From an uncultured Prevotella sp. (lineage in GTDB: Bacteria; Bacteroidota; Bacteroidia; Bacteroidales; Bacteroidaceae): DNA of 5,617 nt. The translations under genes were made by a program, and so were the position numbers. The notes under the pieces are model-generated. The model saw only the letters and a list, made by a program, of their open reading frames with translations, did not search any database and was not told where the DNA came from. The stretch is taken from NCBI GenBank assembly GCA_945788545.1, contig CALZMK010000120.1:1-5617 (forward strand), given 5' to 3'. Below, piece by piece: positions 1 through 4,852 of the stretch. Numbering within the stretch: position 1 is the stretch's first letter; each line of letters opens with the position of its first letter.

Positions 1-48
1 GAATGCCACTTATCTACTGAGGGGATTGTTAAGGAATATTTAAGTTAA
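1..48 (+). CDS. Possible C-terminal tail of an upstream gene (partial)
   Basis: Frame 1 is open from the window edge and reads ECHLSTEGIVKEYLS before a TAA at 46-48. The composition is plausible for a protein C-terminus, and the other two forward frames also stop within 45 nt. Fifteen codons are too few to name a family, and an open frame of this length is easily due to chance. It is listed only because something must lie to the left of the permease operon. Confidence 0.22.
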   Translation, partial: ECHLSTEGIVKEYLS

Positions 49-342
49 TGAAAAACAGAAGAGAATGCTAAATTGCGAGAATTTCGGCAAATTTACCACA
101 CATGGCCAAGCGAGAGCGGCAAGCACAACTATGAGATTGATTTTCTTTTGTCGCGTGGCAGCACGCTGTTGGTGTCGGCTTTCTGAATTATTCAAACCAG
201 AATATAAGAACGATTTTATTCGTCTCAACAAAGAATGGATAGAGACTTACTTCAAGAAACATTTGAGTGCTATACCAACAATTATTGTAGGGTGATATAA
301 GTTTTTCCCATAATTTTTATATAAAGATTCGGCAAATTGTAT
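49..342. other. Mostly non-coding stretch upstream of the permease operon
   Basis: Apart from the possible GNAT remnant at 185-262, no gene is supported here. The forward frame from 65 and the reverse frame from 231 overlap each other, have skewed composition and lack promoter motifs at their starts. The last 40 nt turn AT-rich ahead of the operon promoter. Confidence 0.5.
185..262 (+). pseudogene. Degenerate fragment resembling a GNAT acetyltransferase N-terminus
   Basis: The forward frame here reads FKPEYKNDFIRLNKEWIETY followed by FKKH. This resembles the opening of small GNAT-fold acetyltransferases, where a β-strand and 'F..LN.EWI..YF' helix precede the acetyl-CoA site. In intact members this is followed by an acidic 'E..D' stretch and over 100 more residues. 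Here the frame stops at 293-295, with no acetyl-CoA loop. The residues upstream in the same frame are Cys/Arg-rich and do not look like a real N-terminus. I read it as a decayed remnant. The family match is from memory of the motif, so a chance resemblance remains possible. Confidence 0.3.
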
Positions 343-350
343 TATCTTTG
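316..350 (+). promoter_or_regulatory. Promoter of the metal permease/regulator operon
   Basis: TATCTTTG at 343-350 matches the Bacteroidetes -7 consensus TAnnTTTG exactly and is followed by CACC, with the ATG 20 nt downstream, giving a leader of roughly 12-14 nt. No TTTG is seen at the usual -33 position. That place holds a 10-bp AT palindrome, TTTATATAAA, at 316-325. A missing -33 element would fit an activator-dependent promoter, and an AraC-type regulator is encoded in the same operon; that link is inference. Confidence 0.7.
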
Positions 351-369
351 CACCCGAAATTAGAACATT

Positions 370-1632
370 ATGGAAAAAATACTTATACTCATCAACGAGA
401 TGGCACCTTATCTGCTGTTAGGATTCCTTATCGCCGGATTGATGCATGCCTTCATCCCCCAGGGGCTCTACAGCCGCTACCTTGCCAATGGCAATTTCAG
501 GAGCGTTGCGCTCGCCACTCTTTTTGGCATACCACTTCCGCTTTGTTCATGTGGAGTGATACCCACAGCCATGTCACTGCGACGTGAAGGGGCAAGCAAG
601 GGGGCAACCACTGCTTTCCTCATTGCCACTCCTCAGACGGGTGTGGACTCCATCATCGCCACTTACTCGCTGATGGGTGTGCCCTTCGCCATCATTCGCC
701 CTATAGCCGCTCTTGTCACAGCCTTGCTTGGCGGACAGTTGGTGAATCTGACAGAAGGCAGGAATGCCGAGGGCGGGAAGAATGATAATATGGAATCAAC
801 ATGCGTGACAGGCTGCTGCAATCCCCGTGAGTCGCATTCACTATCGCTAATCGACAAACTGAAGGAGGCCTTTCGCTATGCCTTCGTCGATATGATGCAG
901 GATATAGGCAAATGGCTCGTTGTGGGACTTGTCGTGGCAGGATTGATCACCGTGTTTGTACCTGATTCTGCATTCGAGATTTTCAAGGACAACTCCCTGG
1001 CTTCCATGCTCTTGGTGTTGTGCATAGCCGTGCCGATGTATTTGTGTGCTACGGGCAGCATCCCCATAGCCGTGGCCCTGATGCTCAAAGGACTCACTCC
1101 CGGGGCTGGTCTCGTGTTGCTGATGGCAGGTCCGGCTTGCAATATGGCAAGCATCCTGGTAATCAACAAGGTGTTGGGCAGAAAGACACTCATAACTTAT
1201 CTCGTCTCTATCATCACCGGTGCGGTGGGTTTTGGGCTGATAATCGACCATGTGTTGCCTCGCCAGTGGTTCTTGTCCAACCTCATAGCAGCAGATGATT
1301 GCTGCCATGAGCATTATGGTTGGTTCTCCATCGGCTGCACCATATTACTGATGCTTTTGCTCGCCAATGCATTGGTGAGGTATTTCATCGGTCGCCATTC
1401 ATCGAAGTCAACAACAATAAATTCAGAAGATATGAAAAGAACATTTATCATCAACGGCATGAGCTGCAATCATTGTCGTGCAACGGCTGAAAAAGCCATC
1501 CTGTCAGTAGCAGGTGTCACAGCAGCATCTGTTGACCTCGCCACAAAGAGTGCCGTCGTCGAAGGTACCGCCCCGACGGAGGCTATCTGCAAGGCTGTGG
1601 AGGAAGTAGGTTTCACTTGCTCAGAAGCCTGA
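370..1632 (+). CDS. SO_0444-type heavy-metal permease (ArsP_1/DUF318) with C-terminal HMA domain
   Basis: This 420-residue inner-membrane protein is predicted to export a metal or metalloid. It has two homologous membrane halves, typical of the DUF318/ArsP_1 permeases. The first half (about 9-126) carries the signature PLCSCGVIP (57-65, Cys59 and Cys61) and ATPQTG (86-91). The second (about 178-338) carries YLCATGSIPIA (from 224, Cys226) and GPACN (254-258). A hydrophilic linker has Cys145, Cys149 and Cys150, and DDCCHEH at 309-315 is another likely metal site. Residues 355-420 form an HMA domain with GMSCNHC (Cys366, Cys369). The family is annotated as Cu/Zn efflux, and relatives move organoarsenicals, so the exact substrate is unknown. 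An internal ATG at 1432 begins the HMA domain. The chosen ATG fits the promoter spacing. The regulator gene follows after 3 nt. Confidence 0.9.
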   Translation: MEKILILINEMAPYLLLGFLIAGLMHAFIPQGLYSRYLANGNFRSVALATLFGIPLPLCSCGVIPTAMSLRREGASKGATTAFLIATPQTGVDSIIATYSLMGVPFAIIRPIAALVTALLGGQLVNLTEGRNAEGGKNDNMESTCVTGCCNPRESHSLSLIDKLKEAFRYAFVDMMQDIGKWLVVGLVVAGLITVFVPDSAFEIFKDNSLASMLLVLCIAVPMYLCATGSIPIAVALMLKGLTPGAGLVLLMAGPACNMASILVINKVLGRKTLITYLVSIITGAVGFGLIIDHVLPRQWFLSNLIAADDCCHEHYGWFSIGCTILLMLLLANALVRYFIGRHSSKSTTINSEDMKRTFIINGMSCNHCRATAEKAILSVAGVTAASVDLATKSAVVEGTAPTEAICKAVEEVGFTCSEA

Positions 1633-1635
1633 CGA

Positions 1636-2193
1636 ATGATGACGATAAACATCAAGAACATGGTGTGTCCTCGCTGCATCACGGCAGTGAGGGCTATACT
1701 CGTGTCGATGGGCTTCATGGTGGAGAGTATCTCTCTGGGTGAGGCGACAATCAATGAGAGTCTCTCGGACGGGCAACTCCGGTTGTTGGCGGACAAGTTG
1801 CAGGATGAGGGTTTTGAACTTCTGAACGACCCTCGCTCATGCCTTGTAGAGCAGATAAAGATTTGTGTGATACGGTGGGTGAGGATGAATGGCCAGCGGC
1901 CCAAATTGTCTGACTATATCAGCAACGCCACTCACCGTGACTACAGTAGCTTGAGCAAACTCTTCTCCCAGGTGAGGGGTGTGACCATCGAGCACTTTGC
2001 CATCCAGCATCGTATAGAATATGCAAAAGAGTTGCTGAGCTATAGCCAACACTCCGTCAGTGAGATTGCCTACACCCTCGGCTACAGTTCACCAGCACAT
2101 CTGACCAGTCAGTTCAAACAGCAGACGGGAATGTCGCCAAAGGCGTTTCGCGAGTTGAAAACCAAAAACCGCCTGCATCTTGATGAGATATAA
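1636..2193 (+). CDS. HMA-like domain fused to AraC-type helix-turn-helix regulator
   Basis: This 185-residue protein probably senses a metal and controls the permease operon. Residues 1-65 look like an HMA/ferredoxin-type fold: a strand, then MVCPRC (9-14, CxxC at Cys11 and Cys14), a helix, strands, and a second helix ending in GFELL. Residues 91-173 are an AraC/XylS DNA-binding domain with two helix-turn-helix units. The second reads SEIAYTLGYSSPAHLTSQF followed by KQQTGMSP, the classic AraC signature. There is no cupin-type effector domain, so the CxxC domain is the obvious sensor. The gene starts 3 nt after the permease stop, so the two are almost certainly cotranscribed. Either of two adjacent ATGs (1636 or 1639) could be used; no Shine-Dalgarno decides. 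Metal identity and direct binding to the operon promoter are inferred. Confidence 0.88.
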   Translation: MMTINIKNMVCPRCITAVRAILVSMGFMVESISLGEATINESLSDGQLRLLADKLQDEGFELLNDPRSCLVEQIKICVIRWVRMNGQRPKLSDYISNATHRDYSSLSKLFSQVRGVTIEHFAIQHRIEYAKELLSYSQHSVSEIAYTLGYSSPAHLTSQFKQQTGMSPKAFRELKTKNRLHLDEI

Positions 2194-2330
2194 GTAAAAA
2201 AAATAAATGAATATGAAGTATGTGCCACTAGAAAAGAAAACGAGTTGTATATCCCTCAGTATTCCCGACCGCTGTGAGCAAATATTATTGTTGATGCCTT
2301 CGGAAAATTATTTCTTGCGTTCGTCGTATT

Positions 2331-2390
2331 TCACATATATTCCAGCAAGGAAGCCATCCATGCACTCACCTTCTTCATTGTTTCCTTCAT
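2331..2390 (-). CDS. Possible 19-residue peptide downstream of the leftward promoter
   Basis: The frame encodes MKETMKKVSAWMASLLEYM, starting about 30 nt after the predicted transcription start. It has a basic beginning and a short hydrophobic run, so it could be an amphipathic or membrane-seeking peptide. A second reverse frame overlaps it (2308-2361, MDGFLAGIYVKYDERKK) and looks equally coding-like; the real reading frame is not settled. No family is recognised. The support comes mainly from the promoter upstream, so confidence is low. Confidence 0.2.
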   Translation of the reverse strand: MKETMKKVSAWMASLLEYM

Positions 2391-2426
2391 TTCTATGAAA
2401 CGTATGCTTTGGTTCTTAACGGACGG

Positions 2427-2458
2427 CAAAAGTATACATTATTTCTGAAACAACCAAA
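2427..2458 (-). promoter_or_regulatory. Leftward Bacteroidetes-type promoter
   Basis: Read on the minus strand, this is TTTG (2458-2455), 20 nt, then TACTTTTG (2434-2427), which matches the TTTG-N19/20-TAnnTTTG consensus in both boxes and in spacing. Transcription would start near 2420 and run left, towards the 3' end of the regulator gene. The only ORFs found there are very short, so its product may be a small peptide or an RNA. Confidence 0.5.
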
Positions 2459-2659
2459 TATTTCAACCACTTTTTTAATCCCCTCTCCTTCAGTGGTATC
2501 GACTGGTCGGAGATGGTAGCGAGTATCTTTTAAACTGAGGCACATTGCCGATGTATATGGCATTCCTACTGAGCGAGATGTAAATCTTAATAATTTTTAA
2601 TTTCCCTCTGAAGAAATATGAATACAGTTAAAACCATTTAAATCGATGTAATAAGATGA

Positions 2660-2714
2660 TTTGAAATGAATTTATTTCAAACCGTTTTGTTATATTTGCA
2701 GTCTAATTTGAAAT
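2660..2714 (+). promoter_or_regulatory. ATPase promoter with palindromic operator-like half-sites
   Basis: TATATTTG at 2691-2698 is a perfect -7 element, 26 nt before the ATG at 2724. Centred on the -33 region is an inverted repeat with 8-bp arms: TTTGAAAT (2660-2667) and ATTTCAAA (2674-2681), separated by 6 nt. A third copy, TTTGAAAT, lies just downstream of the -7 box at 2707-2714. Half-sites on both sides of a promoter are a normal arrangement for repression, probably by a dimer. The regulator is unknown. Confidence 0.6.
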
Positions 2715-2723
2715 AAGACTATT

Positions 2724-3598
2724 ATGGATATACCTTTTGTATATGGAAAGATTGCCGACGGCATGAATTTCACCGACCGCGAGGAGGATTCCAAGAAGTT
2801 GAAGAACAACCTTCTTGGACTTGTCAATACTATAATAATCTCTCCGCGCAGATGGGGAAAGACATCATTGGTTTGCCATGTGCTTGAGGATATCAAGCAC
2901 GACAGGGACTACCTTATATGCAAGGTTGACATATTCAACTGCCGCACGGAGGCGCAGTTTTATCAGACCTACGTGAATGCGATTCTTCGGGATTCCAACG
3001 GAAATTGCGCTCGCATTGGCAGATGCACAACAGGGTGGGGTATTGTATGTTTGGAAGCAAGCGCCACATGCTTCTCGACATCTTCAGCAACTATGAGATG
3101 CCGTTCTATAAATTCGGCGACATGATGTTCTTGGACAAAATCTGTCAGGAGGAATGGGTGAGATACATCACACGAAGATTCGATGACACAGGGAAGCACA
3201 TCTCTGATGATGACGCGTTGCTCATTGCCCAGCTGGTGGAATGTCATCCTTATTACGTACAGCAACTAGCTCAGTTGACATGGCTTCACACCATGGAGAC
3301 TTGCGACACGGATATCGTAAAGTCGGCATTTGATTCGCTCGTCAACCAGCTTAGCCTCTTGTTCAGCAATATCATCGACAACCTGACTGCCAAGCAGATA
3401 AGTTTTCTTCAGGCAGTTGCGAATGGCGAGAAAAACTTCTCGTCGCGCGAAGTCTTGGCAAGATACGATCTCGGCACCTCAGCCAATATCAAGAACCTGA
3501 GAAAAGCTCTTCAGGACAAGGATTTGATAGACATCCTTCCTGACTCAACTGTAATTCAGGACCCAGTGTTCGCGTATTGGCTGAAAACGAAGTATTGA
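2724..3598 (+). pseudogene. ATPase_2-type ATP-binding protein, broken by an internal out-of-frame deletion
   Basis: The intact first part (residues 1-89, to about 2990) has the Bacteroidales ATP-binding start VYGKIADGMNFTDRE and a Walker A-like SPRRWGKTS (40-48). The frame then runs into unrelated residues and stops at 3123-3125. From 2993 another frame continues the same family to 3598: FQRKLRSHWQ, CMFGSKRHMLLDIFSNYEMP, and a C-terminal winged-helix-like part ending DPVFAYWLKTKY. The two parts join within about 2988-2995. The segment that should lie between them, with Walker B (normally 'DEFQ'), is missing. From memory of intact relatives this is roughly 80-95 codons. The 3' part could begin at TTG 3005 but would lack the nucleotide site, so loss of ATPase function is expected. 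Such genes are often multicopy in Bacteroidales; their role is poorly defined. Confidence 0.85.
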
Positions 3599-3666
3599 GA
3601 TACACTCAAGCGTATTATTCTTGACAATAGAGGCGAAAAAATGCTCTTTGGAAATTTGCGAAATAG

Positions 3667-3698
3667 AACGGGCATTATGATTGATTAATGCCCGTTTT
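3667..3698 (+). terminator. Hairpin terminator after the ATPase pseudogene
   Basis: A perfect 11-bp stem, AACGGGCATTA (3667-3677) and TAATGCCCGTT (3686-3696), encloses an 8-nt loop and is followed by two more T residues. It lies about 70 nt after the stop at 3598. Read from the minus strand it could also slow transcription coming from the right, though the T-tract on that side is poor. Confidence 0.75.
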
Positions 3699-3760
3699 GC
3701 TGGATTAGGATGCTTGAAAGGCCAAAAATACTTTACTTTTCGAGACATAAATGCTATGGT

Positions 3761-3861
3761 CGTACGTCCAAGCGTCCACGGACGTACGTCCTAAGGTGGT
3801 ATGGTCGTACGGCGTTAGGGTGTATGCACGTACGGCGTTGGAGCTAACGCCGTACGTCCAA
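3761..3861. repeat. CGTACG array with 22-23 nt spacing
   Basis: CGTACG occurs five times, starting at 3761, 3783, 3806, 3829 and 3851, so spacings are 22, 23, 23 and 22 nt. Flanks are of two types, CGTACGTCC and CGTACGGCGTT. GGACGTACGTCC at 3780-3791 is a perfect 12-bp palindrome. ACGTACGGCGTT (3828-3839) and AACGCCGTACGT (3846-3857) form a perfect 12-bp stem around a 6-nt loop, and CGTACGGCGTTAG (3806-3818) pairs equally well with 3844-3856, so two hairpins compete. A forward frame crosses the array (3751-3975), but it simply translates the repeats and is not called as a gene. Confidence 0.85.
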
Positions 3862-4224
3862 GGAATTTTATGTCGTTTTTGGTGTCAGGAAACGCTGATT
3901 TTTACCCTCGTGAGATTCGTATATATGGAAACGATTTCCTTTTTCCTTAGAAAGATGGCAAATATGAAGGGCTAATTATGGTAAAAATATTCTACTCGCA
4001 ATGGGTGGATTTATACTTGCCTGAATTGGTACTTAACCGTTATTTGCCTTTATTTTCTGGCGCAAAGTTATGAAAAAGTTGAGATTTAGCCAAGAAATAA
4101 ATTATTTAGCGAGGAATGCCAATGCCGTGTATTTTGCAAAAGGCACTATACCTGAATTTCGGAAAGAATTACCTATGTTTAGGAATTAGTTACTCTGAAT
4201 AACACCTCATAATTACAATCACAA
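3862..4224. other. AT-rich non-coding stretch between two repeat blocks
   Basis: No gene or RNA was found on either strand. The only supported item is the leftward promoter at 4063-4093. A 5-bp stem followed by T residues at 3927-3944 is too weak to call a terminator. Confidence 0.5.
4063..4093 (-). promoter_or_regulatory. Leftward promoter facing the CGTACG array
   Basis: On the minus strand this reads TTG (4093-4091), 20 nt, then TAACTTTG (4070-4063), matching the Bacteroidetes -33/-7 arrangement. Transcription from near 4056 would run through the CGTACG array about 200 nt later and meet the hairpin at 3667-3696. No ORF above background begins soon after it, so any product would be RNA of roughly 390 nt. 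This is inferred from motifs only. Confidence 0.45.
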
Positions 4225-4483
4225 AGCCTGCTCTTTTTTTTTGAGAAACACTGCATTTTCGGATTTAATTCATTAAACTACTGCAACTTAAGTCTTTTCA
4301 ACACTACACTAACACTACACATAGACTACACAAGGAATATTAGCGGTTTTGTAAATATTTAATACCAATATCACTTATGTGGTGTTTGTGCAGTGTTAGT
4401 GTAGTGTCTAGATACATCAAACTGCTGATAATGTGAATATTAGAGGCAAAAATGCAGTGTTGCCTGAAAAAATCAAGCACGCT
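4225..4483. repeat. 259-bp imperfect foldback element with mirrored 11-nt arrays
   Basis: The left and right halves are imperfect reverse complements around an axis near 4354. Paired blocks, from outside in, are AGCCTGC (4225-4231) with GCACGCT (4477-4483), AACACTGCATTTT (4247-4259) with AAAATGCAGTGTT (4449-4461), and ACACTACACTAACACTACAC (4301-4320) with its 19/20 complement at 4388-4407. The spacing between blocks is equal or within 1 nt on both sides. Each inner arm holds three 11-nt direct units (4301-4333 and, inverted, 4375-4407). No ORF of note lies inside. It could be a MITE-like element, a recombination site or a protein-binding array; no target-site duplication was recognised. Confidence 0.75.
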
Positions 4484-4568
4484 TCTATCTCTGATTACCC
4501 AACGTTAATATATATAAACAAATAATCTCAAATCAAGCCCTTTTGTTAAATATTGTATTCAAAATCTG

Positions 4569-4576
4569 TATTTTTG
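4569..4576 (+). promoter_or_regulatory. Weak rightward -7-like motif before the 11-nt array
   Basis: TATTTTTG matches TAnnTTTG, and TTTTG lies upstream at 4541-4545, but the gap of 23 nt is longer than usual and the local sequence is very T-rich. The only ORF after it is 17 codons (4624-4677), built from the repeats. It would face the leftward promoter at 4770-4800. Confidence 0.2.
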
Positions 4577-4600
4577 CCCTATTTTTTAAGCAAAAACGCC

Positions 4601-4660
4601 GTTCTTCCTCTATTGCTCCTCCAATGATCCTTCGTTCATCCTCCGTTGTTCCTTCGCTAA
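4601..4660. repeat. Five-unit 11-nt tandem array
   Basis: Read on the plus strand, exact 11-nt steps start at 4606: TCCTCTATTGC, TCCTCCAATGA, TCCTTCGTTCA, TCCTCCGTTGT, TCCTTCGCTAA. On the minus strand the core is [A/G]RAGGA followed by five more variable bases, so that strand is purine-rich and carries repeated AGGA/GGAGGA. The length of the unit is strictly kept while its sequence varies. A related inverted copy, GATGAACGAGGAAG (4712-4725), pairs with CTTCGTTCATC (4630-4640 area) in 10 of 11 positions. Confidence 0.8.
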
Positions 4661-4673
4661 TATATAATAAAAG

Positions 4674-4751
4674 TTAAGAAGGATGATGCTTGAAGCAACG
4701 AAGCAGCATCTGATGAACGAGGAAGTCACTTGTCAAAAAAAGTCCTTCCAT
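4674..4751 (-). CDS. Possible 25-residue peptide after a canonical leftward promoter
   Basis: The ATG (4751) is 19 nt past the -7 box of the promoter at 4770-4800, the same spacing as for the metal permease at the other end of the window. The peptide begins MEGLFLTSDF and ends RCFKHHPS, stopping at TAA 4676-4674. Its middle part is encoded by sequence related to the neighbouring 11-nt repeats. No family is recognised. Promoter placement argues for expression, but shortness and repeat-derived sequence argue against a selected protein, and the transcript could instead be a non-coding RNA. Confidence 0.25.
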   Translation of the reverse strand: MEGLFLTSDFLVHQMLLRCFKHHPS

Positions 4752-4769
4752 ATACCTTTGATTTTGGTG

Positions 4770-4800
4770 CAAAGATACATAATTAATCTGAGAAAACAAA
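4770..4800 (-). promoter_or_regulatory. Canonical leftward promoter downstream of the histidine kinase
   Basis: On the minus strand TTTG (4800-4797), 19 nt, then TATCTTTG (4777-4770) followed by CACC. This is the best promoter match in the window and has the same -7 box and following bases as the metal operon promoter. It lies just past the kinase stop and faces left into the 11-nt array, so it is not a promoter for the kinase. Confidence 0.6.
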
Positions 4801-4808
4801 CGATTTTC

Positions 4809-4842
4809 GCCCAAATGTGGGGTAAAAAGTATAGATTTGGGC
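4809..4842 (-). terminator. Inverted repeat just after the histidine kinase; possible terminator
   Basis: GCCCAAAT (4809-4816) and ATTTGGGC (4835-4842) form an 8-bp stem with an 18-nt loop, flanked by TTTT and AAAA that extend the pairing with one bulge. It starts about 10 nt beyond the kinase stop, which is where a terminator would sit. There is no T-run after the stem on the minus strand, so it may instead be an operator or attenuator for the promoter next to it. Confidence 0.35.
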
Positions 4843-4852
4843 AAAACTTGGA

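Larger units (their letters stand above)
2194..2659. other. Intergenic stretch with no convincing forward gene
   Basis: No protein gene is supported on the plus strand between the regulator stop and the ATPase promoter. A 63-codon forward frame at 2207-2398 has no recognisable motif and lies opposite two short reverse ORFs preceded by a good reverse promoter. Two adjoining forward patches look weakly coding but carry stops: GIDWSEMVASIF (ends 2533) and IADVYGIPTERDVNLNNF (ends 2600). They may be the debris of one gene with a frameshift. No terminator with a clear stem and T-run was found after the regulator. Confidence 0.5.

Noticed and set aside
40..231. Reverse ORF containing 'KKINLIVV', reminiscent of the start of N-acetylmuramoyl-L-alanine amidases
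   Set aside because: The catalytic HCSAT motif that should follow is absent (LAALA instead), so the likeness is too short to support a fragment call.
847..1314. 155-codon reverse ORF inside the permease gene
   Set aside because: Antisense to a clearly coding membrane protein; Gln/His-rich composition is typical of a shadow frame.
2207..2398. 63-codon forward ORF starting 14 nt after the regulator
   Set aside because: No motif, poor composition, and it lies opposite a good reverse promoter and short reverse frames. Nearness to the operon alone is not enough.
3545..3748. 67-codon reverse ORF over the terminator and the ATPase 3' end
   Set aside because: It reads through the terminator hairpin and is antisense to the conserved ATPase C-terminus, so it is best seen as a shadow.
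3751..3975. 74-codon forward ORF across the CGTACG array
   Set aside because: Nearly half of it is a translation of the repeats, there is no promoter before it, and no domain is seen.
4301..4407. CRISPR array
   Set aside because: The repeats are 11 nt, directly abutting and mirrored, with no unique spacers and no cas genes.
4832..4839. Forward TAGATTTG promoter-like box
   Set aside because: It lies in the arm of an inverted repeat and would only transcribe the antisense strand of the kinase.
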